Part shown: positions 7,281-17,268 of the stretch, piece by piece | Layout of the letters: each line of letters opens with the position of its first letter | How positions within the stretch are numbered: the stretch's first letter is position 1 | From: UBA2020 sp964551435 | Lineage (GTDB): Bacteria; Pseudomonadota; Alphaproteobacteria; Micavibrionales; UBA2020 | Direction of reading: 5' to 3' | NCBI GenBank assembly: GCA_964551435.1 | Contig: CAZKBS010000008.1 | Span: forward strand, 1-64,000 | Length of the DNA stretch: 64,000 nt | Program-made: the position numbers and the translations under genes | Notes under the pieces: generated by a model | Databases searched by the model: none | The model's input: only the letters and a program-made list of their open reading frames with translations | What the model was told of the DNA's origin: nothing

Positions 7281-8695
7281 GCCGCACTGCCTTTCTTTTT
7301 CTGTGTCTGCTTTTTCGTGACTGTCTTTTTCTTTTGTGCCATTTTTTTCACTTTGGGCGCAGCCTGTTTTTTCGCCTTGCGCGGCTTGGGCGACGCACGA
7401 AATTCATAGCCGAATTTATCGGTAAAACGGGCAACATCTTCAGGGTCGAGACGCACGGAAACGGCGGCGAATTCCTCGCCATCCAGACGCTCCGTCACTT
7501 CGCCGCGCGCATAAAGCCACGCCATGGCCTTGCCGTCTGTGAGCGGGATATCGGCATGCAGCGTCAGGCGGTCTTTACCCAGACGCGCATCAATCAGCGA
7601 GAGCAGTCGCGCCATCCCCTCGCCCGTCAAGGCCGATACGGCGGCAAGGCTATTCTGCGCCTGTGCGCGTTTAACCGCGTAGCTGCGGTCATCGGCGGAC
7701 AGGTTATCGATTTTATTCATGACCTCGATGACGCGCGGGTCGTCTTCGGCGATGCCGAGATCTTTGAGGATTTTAATCACATCCTCTTTCTCGGCTTCGG
7801 TATTTTCCTGCGAAATATCGCGGATGTGCAAAATGACAGCTGCTTCCTGCACTTCTTCCAGCGTCGCGCGGAAGGCGGCGACCAGATGCGTCGGCAGGTC
7901 GGAAATAAAACCGACCGTATCGGACAGAATGGCTTTTTTGCCCGACGGCAGCTCAATGCCGCGCATGGTGGTATCCAGCGTCGCGAACAGAAGGTCTTTG
8001 GCAAAAACCTCCGCCCCCGTCATCCGGTTGAACAGCGTCGATTTGCCTGCGTTGGTATAGCCCACCAGCGCGACAATCGGATACGGCTCTTTCTTGCGCG
8101 ATTCACGCTGCAGACGGCGGTTTTTCTTGACGGTTTCAAGATCGACGTTCAGGCGCTTGATTTTTTCATCCAGGATACGGCGATCGAGTTCTTTTTGCGT
8201 CTCACCGGGGCCGCCGGTTTTGCCAAGGCCGCCGCGCTGGCGTTCAAGGTGGCTCCATGCCTTCACAAGGCGGGAGCGTTGATACGACAGCGCCGCCAGT
8301 TCAACCTGCAAACGCCCTTCTTTGGTGCGTGCGCGGGCGCCGAAAATTTCGAGAATAAGACCGGTGCGGTCAATGACTTTGCAGTTCAGTTCTTTTTCAA
8401 GGTTGCGCTGCTGCACGGGCGTGACGGTGGCATCGACGTAAACAAGGCCGACTTCTTTTTCTTTTGCCATCTGCGCGATGCGCTCGACCACGCCGCCGCC
8501 AATCAGGGTTGCGGGTTTTATCTGTTTGACGACCACGACTTCGGCGTGAACCACCTCAAGGTCGATAGCCCGGGCAAGGCCGATGGCTTCTTCGAGCGCG
8601 ACGTGCGACGCGCGCAGATGCGTGCGCTGCCCGCCATCTTCCGCACGCGCAGACAGCGGCAGATCGGGATGCAGTACGATGATTTTTTCAGTCAT
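7277..8695 (-). CDS. hflX: Ribosome-associated GTPase HflX
   Basis: A 472-residue GTPase that binds the 50S subunit and splits stalled ribosomes. The N-terminal HflX domain contains the conserved glycine-rich RGGLGKTGGPGETQ (154-167). The G domain has the P-loop GYTNAGKST (212-220), a DTVGF G3 motif and NKID G4. The last 40 residues are an unusual lysine-rich low-complexity tail with several KK and KKK runs. That tail could bind rRNA. It lies downstream of hfq, the usual alphaproteobacterial and enterobacterial pairing. Confidence 0.97.
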   Translation of the reverse strand: MTEKIIVLHPDLPLSARAEDGGQRTHLRASHVALEEAIGLARAIDLEVVHAEVVVVKQIKPATLIGGGVVERIAQMAKEKEVGLVYVDATVTPVQQRNLEKELNCKVIDRTGLILEIFGARARTKEGRLQVELAALSYQRSRLVKAWSHLERQRGGLGKTGGPGETQKELDRRILDEKIKRLNVDLETVKKNRRLQRESRKKEPYPIVALVGYTNAGKSTLFNRMTGAEVFAKDLLFATLDTTMRGIELPSGKKAILSDTVGFISDLPTHLVAAFRATLEEVQEAAVILHIRDISQENTEAEKEDVIKILKDLGIAEDDPRVIEVMNKIDNLSADDRSYAVKRAQAQNSLAAVSALTGEGMARLLSLIDARLGKDRLTLHADIPLTDGKAMAWLYARGEVTERLDGEEFAAVSVRLDPEDVARFTDKFGYEFRASPKPRKAKKQAAPKVKKMAQKKKTVTKKQTQKKKGSAA

Positions 8696-8733
8696 TTGCT
8701 TTTCTGGTTTCCGCCTGCGAAAGGCGTTTTGTC

Positions 8734-8994
8734 TTACGCGTCGCTGCCGTCGTTACCGTCCGTGCCGTCTTCGTCGTTCAGGCGCACGGGCGATGCCGGC
8801 ATAATGGTCGAAATCGCGTGTTTGTAGATGAGCTGTGAGTGAGAGTCACGGCGCAGCAGCATGGAAAAATTGTCAAACCAGGTAATGATGCCCTGCAACT
8901 TCACCCCGTTCACCAGAAACACGGTGACGGACATTTTTTCCTTGCGGATTTTATTGAGGAATTTGTCCTGCAAGTTCTGGCTTTTCTCGGACAT
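8734..8994 (-). CDS. hfq: RNA chaperone Hfq
   Basis: An 86-residue Sm-like protein that forms a hexameric ring and pairs small RNAs with mRNAs. The Sm1 motif (FLNKIRKEKMSVTVFLVNG) and the Sm2 motif (YKHAISTI) are clear. The tail is short and acidic, with alternating Asp and Gly. An in-frame GTG exists six codons upstream, but the ATG at 8994 is preferred because AAGGA lies about ten bases in front of it and MSEKSQNLQD matches known Hfq starts. It sits 38 bases before hflX. Confidence 0.97.
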   Translation of the reverse strand: MSEKSQNLQDKFLNKIRKEKMSVTVFLVNGVKLQGIITWFDNFSMLLRRDSHSQLIYKHAISTIMPASPVRLNDEDGTDGNDGSDA

Positions 8995-9126
8995 CTTATT
9001 TTTATCCTTCACAAAAATTTGTGTGTTTTAAAAGGCCTTGAGCCCTTTATACCCCTCTTGACCATATTTATTTTTAAAGCCGAAACCGCCGAACCACAAG
9101 GGGTATGCAGCCGCTTTGGCCATGAA

Positions 9127-9825
9127 CTAACGGAAATATTCTCCGATAAATTCCATAAACATGCTGTGAGTTGCAAAACGGCGGGCAGGCAAATTCTTGA
9201 TCAACAGATCTTCCGGCGGCGGCTTGGTTTCGATGAGAATACCGCTGCAACCCGTGCGGTGCGCGCATATCATATCGGTATGGCTGTCGCCGACAAACCA
9301 GACATCACGCGCAGGCGTAATGCCGCTGCCGTTCAGCGCCAGCGCAACGGGTGCTGGGTCGGGCTTGTCGGCTGCGGCATCCCCCGCCCCGACAATCGCG
9401 CCGAAATATCCCGTAAAGCCCGCGCGCGCAACGTCTTCGCGCAAAAGATCGCCGCGCTTGTTGCTGACAACCCCCATGTACACACCCGCACGCGCCAGCG
9501 CCGCCAGCACATCACCGATGCCGTCCACCAGCTGCACGCCACGCTCGCGGCAAAGATTCAGGAAGGTTTGGTAATAAACGCGGTCGGCTTCCTGCCAGCG
9601 TTCTTCACCGAAAAGGATAATAAAAGCATCGCGGGCAGACTGGCCGGAACGCCGGCGGATTTCCGCCTCGCTCCAAGGCTCCATGCCCATATGCTCAAGC
9701 GTAGTGTTAATCGCATCCACGCCGATATGCCAGTTATTGACGACCGTATCATCCCAGTCGAACAATACGGCGCGCGGCTTTGGCACCTCCGCTGAAATAA
9801 TCGGCGACATCAACGCGGATTCCAT
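9127..9825 (-). CDS. HAD-superfamily phosphatase, phosphoglycolate phosphatase-like
   Basis: A 232-residue haloacid dehalogenase-type hydrolase. Motif I is LFDWDDTVV (about 17-25), motif II VVSNKRG, and motifs III/IV DKPDP and FVGDSHTDM. It has an alpha-helical cap between motifs I and II, as in Gph. I kept ATG 9825 because GGAAC stands six to seven bases before it; a later ATG at 9810 overlapping the previous stop is possible. It overlaps the transaminase gene by 16 bases. The substrate is unknown. Confidence 0.9.
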   Translation of the reverse strand: MESALMSPIISAEVPKPRAVLFDWDDTVVNNWHIGVDAINTTLEHMGMEPWSEAEIRRRSGQSARDAFIILFGEERWQEADRVYYQTFLNLCRERGVQLVDGIGDVLAALARAGVYMGVVSNKRGDLLREDVARAGFTGYFGAIVGAGDAAADKPDPAPVALALNGSGITPARDVWFVGDSHTDMICAHRTGCSGILIETKPPPEDLLIKNLPARRFATHSMFMEFIGEYFR

Positions 9826-10697
9826 TTCTGTTCCTTGCGCGACGGGTTCATGGCGTATTCCATGTAGAGGTCATAGAGCTTGTCGGTAATCGGCCCGATT
9901 TTACCATTGCCGATTTTGTGGCCATCGATACTGCTGACAGGCATAATCAGCGCCGTTGCAGAAGATGTAAAGGCTTCACGCGCCTTATAGGCTTCCTTGG
10001 GCGTAAAGGCACGCTCGACCAGCTCAATACCTTCCTGCTTGCAAAGCACCTGCAGCGCGCTGCGGGTAACGCCTTTCAAAATCGAATTATGCGCCGTAGG
10101 TCGCGTTATCAGGCGGTTTTTTGCATCCACAATCCACGCATTGCTCGATGCGCCTTCGGTAATATAGCCGTCGTCATCGACCATCCACGCCTCGGCAGCG
10201 CCTTCGCGCACGGCTATCTGTTTGGCCAGTACCTGCCCCAGCAGCGCCGTCGATTTGATATCGCGGCGTTTCCAGCGGATATCCGGCACAGTAATCACCG
10301 GCTTTGCCGCCGCTTTCCGCGCCGGAATGTCAAATGACATATGACGCAGCGTCATGACCAGCGTCGGGCGCACCGCCGGCGACGGGAATTTGAAATCACG
10401 CGCCGCAATACCGCGGCTGACCTGAATATACAGCGCGCCGTTTTTGATACGGTTGCGGCGCACCATTTCGCGCATGGCGATTTGCAGCACGCGGCGCGGC
10501 ATCGGCATTGCGACATCGATTTCCGCAAGTGAACGCTCCAGCCGGTCAAGGTGTCCGACTTCATCGCGCAACTCGCCCTCAATCAGCGCGACGACCTCGT
10601 AAATGCCATCGGCAAACTGGAAACCGCGATCCTCGATATGAATCTGCGCGGAACCGTGCGGCACATAGCGGCCATTGACGTAAGCGATACGTGGCAT
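9810..10697 (-). CDS. dat: D-amino acid transaminase (fold-type IV PLP enzyme)
   Basis: A 295-residue pyridoxal-phosphate aminotransferase of the class IV family, which includes D-alanine and branched-chain transaminases and ADC lyase. The start YVNGRYVPH and DRGFQFADGIYEVV is typical of D-alanine transaminase. The catalytic lysine lies in KRRDIKSTALLGQV (about 150), and the late EGASSNAW loop is conserved. The place between trkA and hfq is the usual position of dat in Alphaproteobacteria, where it would feed D-amino acids to peptidoglycan. A branched-chain or aminodeoxychorismate role cannot be excluded. Confidence 0.9.
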   Translation of the reverse strand: MPRIAYVNGRYVPHGSAQIHIEDRGFQFADGIYEVVALIEGELRDEVGHLDRLERSLAEIDVAMPMPRRVLQIAMREMVRRNRIKNGALYIQVSRGIAARDFKFPSPAVRPTLVMTLRHMSFDIPARKAAAKPVITVPDIRWKRRDIKSTALLGQVLAKQIAVREGAAEAWMVDDDGYITEGASSNAWIVDAKNRLITRPTAHNSILKGVTRSALQVLCKQEGIELVERAFTPKEAYKAREAFTSSATALIMPVSSIDGHKIGNGKIGPITDKLYDLYMEYAMNPSRKEQKWNPR

Positions 10698-10709
10698 GTG
10701 GAGTTATCC

Positions 10710-12086
10710 TTAGAAGTATTCGGGGCGCACCGCGAACATCTGTTCGACTTTGCGCACCTGATCGTGGGAGGCAAGAATAATAACGCGGTCATCCGGTTTG
10801 ATGACGGTATCGGGGCGCGGCACGATGATGCGCTCTTCACGCAGGATCAGGCCGAAAATCATATCACGCGGGCGCTTGATTTCACTAATCGGTGTATTGA
10901 CGATGGCGGAGGTTTCAAGCGCTTCGACCTCCAGAATTTCCGCAAAGCCGTCGCGCAGGGAATGCGCCGCCTTGATACGCCCGCGGCGCACATGCTGCAA
11001 AATCGTCGATACCGTAATCGCCCGCGGATTCACCACCGCATCGATGCCGACACTGGTCGCGAGGGAACTGAAGGAAAGGCTGTTGATCAGCGTAATCGCC
11101 CGCTCGCAGCCATGCTGTTTGGCGAGCATGGAAACCAGAATGTTGCTCTCGTCGTGGTTCATGACGGCAATCACGGCTTCGGTGGTGCCGATGCTGGCTT
11201 CTTCAAGAATTTCGCGGTTCAGGCCATCACCATGCACGACGGTGACGCCGGACAGTTTTTCCGATACGCGCTGCGCGGTATCATAATCAGCCTCGATCAG
11301 GCGCACGGAAATATCGCGCATGCTGGACTGGATGTCCTCGACAAGGCGGGTACCGATTTTACCTGCACCGACCACCAGCACGCGGCGGGTTTGCGGATCG
11401 TTATATCCGAAAGCGCCCATCGCGCGGTACAAGTGGTCTGTGGACGATACGAAATAGACTTCGTCCCCGACCAGCAGCTCGTCATCCGCACCCGGAATGA
11501 TTTTGGTATCGCCGCGAATAATCGCGAGGATGACAATAGACAACTCCGGAAACAGCGACGTCAGATGCTTCAGCGGCGTATTCAGCAGCGGGCAATCCGA
11601 TTTGCAAATCACGCTCACGACCTGCGCCAGTCCCTCCGCCATCGGAATGATGTTATAGGCGCCGGGTACACGGATACGGTTGGCAATCGCGCGCGCGACC
11701 TCGACTTCCGGCGAGATAATCACATCAATCGGCAGGTGATCGCGGCTGAACAGATTGGCCCATGCAGGGTTCAGATATGACTGGTTACGCACGCGGGCGA
11801 TTTTCATCGGCACATTAAACAACGAATGGGCAACCTGACAGGCCACCATGTTCACTTCGTCGGAATGTGTTGCGGCAATCAGCATTTCGGCATCGGCAGC
11901 GCCGGCCCGCTCCAGCACATCGGGCTGCGACGCATGGCCGACATGACCGGTGACATCCAGTGCCTCGTTCACTTCGGCGATACGGTCGGCATCGCTATCG
12001 ATAATGGTGACGTTGTTACCCTCATCCGACAGGTATTCGGCAATGGCTGTGCCCACCTGCCCTGCGCCGCAAATCACGACCTTCAT
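10710..12086 (-). CDS. trkA: Trk potassium uptake regulator TrkA
   Basis: A 458-residue peripheral membrane protein that binds NAD(H) and gates Trk/Ktr potassium channels. It holds two RCK units. The first starts with ICGAGQVGTAIAEYL and the second with VVGAGKIGTRLVEDI near residue 230. Each is followed by a TrkA-C ligand domain. It lies directly downstream of ntrX and 12 bases before dat, as in many alphaproteobacteria. No trkH channel gene is in the window. Confidence 0.96.
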   Translation of the reverse strand: MKVVICGAGQVGTAIAEYLSDEGNNVTIIDSDADRIAEVNEALDVTGHVGHASQPDVLERAGAADAEMLIAATHSDEVNMVACQVAHSLFNVPMKIARVRNQSYLNPAWANLFSRDHLPIDVIISPEVEVARAIANRIRVPGAYNIIPMAEGLAQVVSVICKSDCPLLNTPLKHLTSLFPELSIVILAIIRGDTKIIPGADDELLVGDEVYFVSSTDHLYRAMGAFGYNDPQTRRVLVVGAGKIGTRLVEDIQSSMRDISVRLIEADYDTAQRVSEKLSGVTVVHGDGLNREILEEASIGTTEAVIAVMNHDESNILVSMLAKQHGCERAITLINSLSFSSLATSVGIDAVVNPRAITVSTILQHVRRGRIKAAHSLRDGFAEILEVEALETSAIVNTPISEIKRPRDMIFGLILREERIIVPRPDTVIKPDDRVIILASHDQVRKVEQMFAVRPEYF

Positions 12087-12122
12087 GTTCCCCCGCCTTC
12101 TTTCTTATTCTTCTTTTTTTCT

Positions 12123-13562
12123 TCAGGCTTCCGCGCGTTCTTTTTCGTCATCGCCGCGCAAATCCTTGTCGGCATCCTTGTCATTGGTCTGGATGCCCAG
12201 CGATTTGAGTTTACGGTGCAGCGCCGAGCGCTCCATGCCGATAAACCCTGCGGTTTTCGAAATATTCCCGCCAAAGCGGTTGACCTGCGACAGCAGATAT
12301 TCGCGCTCGAAAATCTCGCGCGCTTCACGCAGCGGCTTCGACATCAGCTCCACACCATCGCGGCCGCGTATCATGTCGACGGCCTGCTGTTTCAGCTCCG
12401 GCGGCAACATATCCGCGGTGATCGGCTGGCCCGGCTGGGCCGGCGCCATAATCAGCAGCCATTCGATGGCATTGCGCAGCTGGCGCACGTTTCCGGGCCA
12501 GTCATAGGCCTGCATCAGCGCCATCGCGTCATCGGAAAAGAAACGCGGCTGCACATTTGCTGTACGGGCGGACAAATCCATGAAAAACCGCGCGAGCACC
12601 GGAATGTCTTCCAGACGTTCGCGCAAGGATGGCATGTGAATAGGCACCACATTCAGGCGGTAGAACAAATCCTGACGGAACTTGCCCGCCATCATGCGTT
12701 CCTGCAAATCCTGATTGGTCGTGGCCACAATGCGGATATCGACTTCTATTTTTTCGCTGCCGCCGATGCGCGTGAAATGCTGGTCTTGCAAAACGCGTAC
12801 AATTTTTGCCTGCGTTTCAAGCGGCATATCAGCGACTTCGTCCAGCAGCAACGTGCCGCCATTGGCCATTTCCAAGACGCCCGCCTTGCGGCCCTGCACG
12901 CCTTCGGTACCGAAAAGTTCGGTCTCGATACGCTCGGGCGACAGAATGGCGCAGTTGAGCGCAATATAGCTTTTATCCGCGCGCTTCGAATAGCGGTGTA
13001 TCATGCGCGCGGCAACGTCTTTGCCCGTGCCCGCCTCGCCGGTAATCAGAATACGGCTGTTGGTCGGGGACACGCGCTCGATATTCTGGCGCAGCTGGTG
13101 CACAGCCTGCGACGTGCCATGCAGTTCGGACACGCTGCCAAGCGCCTTGAGCTTCAGTTCCTGATTTTCACGCTTCAGACGCGCCGCTTCCAGCCCGCGC
13201 TGGGTCAGCACCAGCAGCTTGTCGGTCTGGAAAGGCTTTTCGATGAAATCATAAGCCCCCATCTGGATCGCGGAGACGGCGGTTTCGATGTTGCCGTGCC
13301 CGCTGATCATGATGACAGAGGTATCAGGGTGGCTCTTGCTCAGCTTTTTGAGGAGCTGCATGCCATCCAGTTCGCTGTTTTCCAGCCAGATGTCGAGGAT
13401 GACAAGATCCGGCGCCTTTTCGGCAATCATTTTTTCCGCGCTTTGCGAGTCTGCCGCGCTGCGGGTTTCATAGCCCTCATCCTCCAGAATCCCCTGAATG
13501 AGAGAGCGGATATCGGCCTGATCGTCGACAATCAGAATATCGGATATGTTATTTGGTTGCAT
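12123..13562 (-). CDS. ntrX: Nitrogen assimilation response regulator NtrX
   Basis: A 479-residue response regulator with a receiver domain (LIVDDQADI start; phospho-Asp in DLVILDIWLE near 56), an AAA+ central domain (GEAGTGKDVAA Walker A; LLLDEVADMP Walker B) and a Fis-type helix-turn-helix ending in RSALHRKLKSLG. The sigma54-contact motif GAFTGA is absent and replaced by VQGRKAG, as is usual for NtrX, so it probably works without sigma54. It starts two bases after the ntrY stop. Partner of NtrY. Confidence 0.96.
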   Translation of the reverse strand: MQPNNISDILIVDDQADIRSLIQGILEDEGYETRSAADSQSAEKMIAEKAPDLVILDIWLENSELDGMQLLKKLSKSHPDTSVIMISGHGNIETAVSAIQMGAYDFIEKPFQTDKLLVLTQRGLEAARLKRENQELKLKALGSVSELHGTSQAVHQLRQNIERVSPTNSRILITGEAGTGKDVAARMIHRYSKRADKSYIALNCAILSPERIETELFGTEGVQGRKAGVLEMANGGTLLLDEVADMPLETQAKIVRVLQDQHFTRIGGSEKIEVDIRIVATTNQDLQERMMAGKFRQDLFYRLNVVPIHMPSLRERLEDIPVLARFFMDLSARTANVQPRFFSDDAMALMQAYDWPGNVRQLRNAIEWLLIMAPAQPGQPITADMLPPELKQQAVDMIRGRDGVELMSKPLREAREIFEREYLLSQVNRFGGNISKTAGFIGMERSALHRKLKSLGIQTNDKDADKDLRGDDEKERAEA

Positions 13563-13564
13563 GG

Positions 13565-15808
13565 TTATGCTTTATCCCCTGCTGAAACATCCCTTGGGAA
13601 GACTATAACAGCTTTTGCGCCGGATTTAACGCCTTCGTCGATATAGTCTTCAATCTCGATGCTGCCATCGTGATCTTCCATAATTTTTTTAACAATCGCA
13701 AGCCCGAGGCCCGAGCCCTTCTTTTTCGTCGTCACATAAGGCTCCAGAAGCTGGGTGCGCACCTTTTCGGGCAGGCCCATGCCGTTGTCGCGCACGGTGA
13801 TAATAATGTTTTCGCCCTTGGCTGCCACATCGAGCATAACCTGTCCCGCCGGCTCAGGGGTCTGCTGGCAACGCTCCTGCACGGAATCGACGGCGTTTAT
13901 CAGAAGGTTATTCAAAACCTGCGTCAGTTGCGAACGGTCGCAGTTTGCGGGCAGTTCCTTTTCCGCCGCTTCGAACGTGAAGTGGATATCTGGATAGGCC
14001 TGCTGTTGCAGCACCAACGCGTCGCGGCAAATCTCCGTCACGTTTTCGGGCTTTTTAACCGAAACCGGCATGCGGGCATAGGCCGAAAATTCGCCCACCA
14101 TATGACCGATATCCGCCACCTGCCGGATAATCGTATCCGTACATTTGGCAAAGGTTTCGGGGTCTTCCTTGATTTGCGGCAGGTATTTGCGGCGCAAACG
14201 CTCTGCCGAAAGCTGTATCGGTGTCAGCGGGTTTTTAATTTCATGCGCGATACGCCGCGCGACGTCAGCCCACGCCGCATTGCGCTGGGCAGACACCAGT
14301 GCGGAAATATCGTCCAGCGTCGCCACCGCACCATCGCCCCCCTGCTCTGCCGTGATGCGCAGCAAAACAGTGCGGCGCGGCCCGTTGGCTGCGGCATACT
14401 CCAGCTGGCTTTGCACCAGTTTATCGTTACCGCCGGCGCGGGCACGGGCAAAAACATCTTCGGCTTCGGGAATGAAATCGGCAAGACGACGCCCATGCAG
14501 GATACCGCCATCGTCGTTGGCGACGCCCATCAGCAATTCGCCCGCCCTGAAATTCGCAAGCGTGATCAGCCCTGACCGGTCAAGACCGATAATCCCCGAC
14601 GACGCGCTGGCCAGCACCGCCTCGGTAAAGCGGCGGCGATCGTCCAACATACGGTTGGCGGCCAACAATTCCTTTTGCTGACTTTGCAGCTGGCTGGTCA
14701 TACGGTTGAACGCACGCCCCAGAACCACGATTTCATCGTCCTGTTCGCTAGGCGCTGCACCGACATCGGATACGCGCGCCGCCAAATCGCCCGCGCGGAC
14801 TTTTTCCGCGGCCGTAATCAGGGCACGGATAGGGGTGACCAGCTGCTCTGAAAACACAAGACCGAACCATACCGCCGCCAGCAAAAGCAGCAGGGAAATC
14901 GCCGCGAACATCGCCGTCATCGCGATTTGCACGCGGGATTTACGGCCATCGAGGGTCGTGTATTCTTTCACGGCACGCTCAGCGGTCGCCATGTGCTGTA
15001 ACACGTTACCATCCACCAGACGCCCGACATACAGATATGCATCGAAAAAGCGGTCAAGCTTGAGCAGCGCACGGATACGGTCGCGGCTGTCGCCGGTTGC
15101 CAGCACAACTTCACCGTTGTCGGCTTGCTGCATCATTTCCTTGGGCACCTGCTCCATTTCCAGCAGCAGGGCCATGCGCGATCTGGCCAGCACGTCGCCG
15201 TTGCTGCGGAAAATAATCGCTTCGGGCAGGTTGCGGATGGTAGCCTGCGTTTGCACCAGCTGCGCGAAAGCCTGCGGATTTTCATCCAGAAAGCGTACAT
15301 CGCGGTTCAAATCGTAGGCCATTGCCATGACATCGGCGCGCATGACTTCGCGGTGTTCATTCAAATATGCCTGCGCCACTGCAAGCGACTCGTTTACCGC
15401 GGTGCTGACCCGGTCGTTGAACCATGCCTGTACCCCGAAATAAAGAAAGATAGACGAAAAAACAGCCATCAGAATAGCAGGCGCCGCCGCCATCAGGCTG
15501 AACGCCAGCACCAGCCGGATATGCAACCGCGAACCGGCAACGCCGCGCTTTTTCTCGCTCCAAAGTTTTACAACTTGCCGCGCGATAACAGTGCCCAGCA
15601 GCAACAGCAGCACAAGGTCAAGGTTCAACAGCCAGTAAACCGTATTGATATCCGCACTGCGGCGGGTCAGAACCAGATAAGTCGCGACGCAGGATGCAAT
15701 CGCCGCTACGGTCAGAAAAACAGCCACATGACGCGACAAAGTCAGCATGGAGAGCCGCTGCGTCAAACGGTACAGGAATGTATCCGGCGAAAACATACTG
15801 ACGGACAT
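13565..15808 (-). CDS. ntrY: Membrane sensor histidine kinase NtrY
   Basis: A 747-residue inner-membrane kinase that phosphorylates NtrX. The N-terminal quarter has about four transmembrane helices around a periplasmic segment. HAMP, PAS, HisKA and HATPase domains follow. The phospho-His is in HEIKNPLTPIQLSAERLR, and the G1 and G2 boxes are DNGMGLP and KGSGLGLAIVKK. Its ATG overlaps the ntrC stop as TGATG, showing translational coupling within the ntrBCYX operon. Confidence 0.96.
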   Translation of the reverse strand: MSVSMFSPDTFLYRLTQRLSMLTLSRHVAVFLTVAAIASCVATYLVLTRRSADINTVYWLLNLDLVLLLLLGTVIARQVVKLWSEKKRGVAGSRLHIRLVLAFSLMAAAPAILMAVFSSIFLYFGVQAWFNDRVSTAVNESLAVAQAYLNEHREVMRADVMAMAYDLNRDVRFLDENPQAFAQLVQTQATIRNLPEAIIFRSNGDVLARSRMALLLEMEQVPKEMMQQADNGEVVLATGDSRDRIRALLKLDRFFDAYLYVGRLVDGNVLQHMATAERAVKEYTTLDGRKSRVQIAMTAMFAAISLLLLLAAVWFGLVFSEQLVTPIRALITAAEKVRAGDLAARVSDVGAAPSEQDDEIVVLGRAFNRMTSQLQSQQKELLAANRMLDDRRRFTEAVLASASSGIIGLDRSGLITLANFRAGELLMGVANDDGGILHGRRLADFIPEAEDVFARARAGGNDKLVQSQLEYAAANGPRRTVLLRITAEQGGDGAVATLDDISALVSAQRNAAWADVARRIAHEIKNPLTPIQLSAERLRRKYLPQIKEDPETFAKCTDTIIRQVADIGHMVGEFSAYARMPVSVKKPENVTEICRDALVLQQQAYPDIHFTFEAAEKELPANCDRSQLTQVLNNLLINAVDSVQERCQQTPEPAGQVMLDVAAKGENIIITVRDNGMGLPEKVRTQLLEPYVTTKKKGSGLGLAIVKKIMEDHDGSIEIEDYIDEGVKSGAKAVIVFPRDVSAGDKA

Positions 15809-17268
15809 CAGCTGCGCCCTCCTTTTTTCACATCGATATCCAGCTCACGGATTTTTTTGCGCAGGGTATTGCGGTTCAGCCCCAGCAAATCCGCCGCTTT
15901 AATCTGGTTGCCGCCAGTCATGGCCAGCATGCGGGTAATCAAGGGTTTTTCGACAAGCCGGATGATGCGGTCATAAACATCCGTCCCCGCCAACAGCGAC
16001 GCATCAGCGGCAAGGATATCGGCAATCGTCGACGATATATCACCGCGGGTAGCCATAGCCATGCCTTCTGTCATCACAGACATCGACGATGCCTGCAGGG
16101 CCATGCGCACCGCATCGGCATCTATCACATCCTCGGTATGCAGCGCGGCAAGGCGGCGCACGGCGTTTTCAAGCTCGCGCACATTTCCGGGCCAGCCATG
16201 CGCCTGCATAACCGCCATGGCCGCAGGTTCAACCACCTTGAGCGCTTTTGACTGACGCAGGAAATGCTGCACCAGCGCCGGAATATCCTCGGCCCTTTCG
16301 CGCAAAGGGGGCACCTGCAGCGGCACCACGTTCAGGCGGTAATAAAGGTCCTCGCGGAAACGTCCGTCGCGCACGCGCGCGCGCAAATCCTGATGTGTGG
16401 CGGCAATCACGCGGGCGCGGGCCTTGACGTGGCGGCGTGCGCCGACGGGGGTAAATTCCCCCTCCTGCAGCACGCGCAGCAGGCGGGTTTGCGCCTCAAT
16501 CGGCATATCGCCTATTTCATCCAGAAACAGCGTGCCGCCCTGGGCCTGTTCGAACTTGCCGATATGGCGCTGCGTTGCGCCGGTAAAGGCGCCCTTTTCG
16601 TGGCCGAACAGCTCGCTTTCAATCAATTCACGCGGAATGGCGGCCATATTGACGGCCACAAAGGGGCCATCCTTGAAACGGCTGAACTGGTGAAACGCAC
16701 GGGCGATCACTTCCTTGCCTGTACCGGACTCGCCTGTCATCAGCACCGTCAGATCGGCACTACGCAGGCGGGCAATGGTCCGGTAAATATCCTGCATTGC
16801 GCGCGACTGGCCGATCACAAAAGATTTATCAAGCGCAGCTGTGACGTTGGCCGTATCGTCTGCGTCATCGGCATTATTCTGTTCGCGCACAGGGCGGCGG
16901 CGCAGCGCGTTTTTGACAACGGACAACAGCTCGTCGATATCAAACGGTTTGGCCAGATATTCAATCGCGCCTTTTTCGGACGCCGATACCGCCGTCGTCA
17001 GGGCGTTTTGCGCACTGATAACAATCACGCGCATATCCGGCGCGCGGCGGTGGATTTTAGGAATAAGATCCAGCCCGTTTTCACCCGGCATCATCACATC
17101 GGTAATCACCAGATCGCCGCGGCCTTCCAGCACCCATTGATATAATGTCGCGCCATTGTCGGCGGCTAGGACTTCATACCCCTCGCGCTTCAATGCCTGC
17201 GTCAGCACAGTGCGCACCGAAAGGTCGTCATCCGCAACAAGAATGGTTTTGCCAACGGCTTTGGTCAT
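15808..17268 (-). CDS. ntrC: Nitrogen regulator NtrC (sigma54 activator)
   Basis: A 486-residue bacterial enhancer-binding protein. The receiver domain carries VADDD near the start and phospho-Asp in LVITDVMMPGENG. The AAA+ domain has Walker A GESGTGKEV, the sigma54-binding GAFTGA and LFLDEIGDMP. A Fis-type HTH ends the protein (LNRNTLRKKIREL). An upstream in-frame start at 17307 exists, but ATG 17268 overlaps the ntrB stop as ATGA and begins right before the receiver, so it is preferred. Confidence 0.96.
   Translation of the reverse strand: MTKAVGKTILVADDDLSVRTVLTQALKREGYEVLAADNGATLYQWVLEGRGDLVITDVMMPGENGLDLIPKIHRRAPDMRVIVISAQNALTTAVSASEKGAIEYLAKPFDIDELLSVVKNALRRRPVREQNNADDADDTANVTAALDKSFVIGQSRAMQDIYRTIARLRSADLTVLMTGESGTGKEVIARAFHQFSRFKDGPFVAVNMAAIPRELIESELFGHEKGAFTGATQRHIGKFEQAQGGTLFLDEIGDMPIEAQTRLLRVLQEGEFTPVGARRHVKARARVIAATHQDLRARVRDGRFREDLYYRLNVVPLQVPPLRERAEDIPALVQHFLRQSKALKVVEPAAMAVMQAHGWPGNVRELENAVRRLAALHTEDVIDADAVRMALQASSMSVMTEGMAMATRGDISSTIADILAADASLLAGTDVYDRIIRLVEKPLITRMLAMTGGNQIKAADLLGLNRNTLRKKIRELDIDVKKGGRS

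Noticed and set aside
12123..13562. Missing GAFTGA in NtrX as a defect
   Set aside because: This is the known state of the NtrX family and not a loss in this genome.
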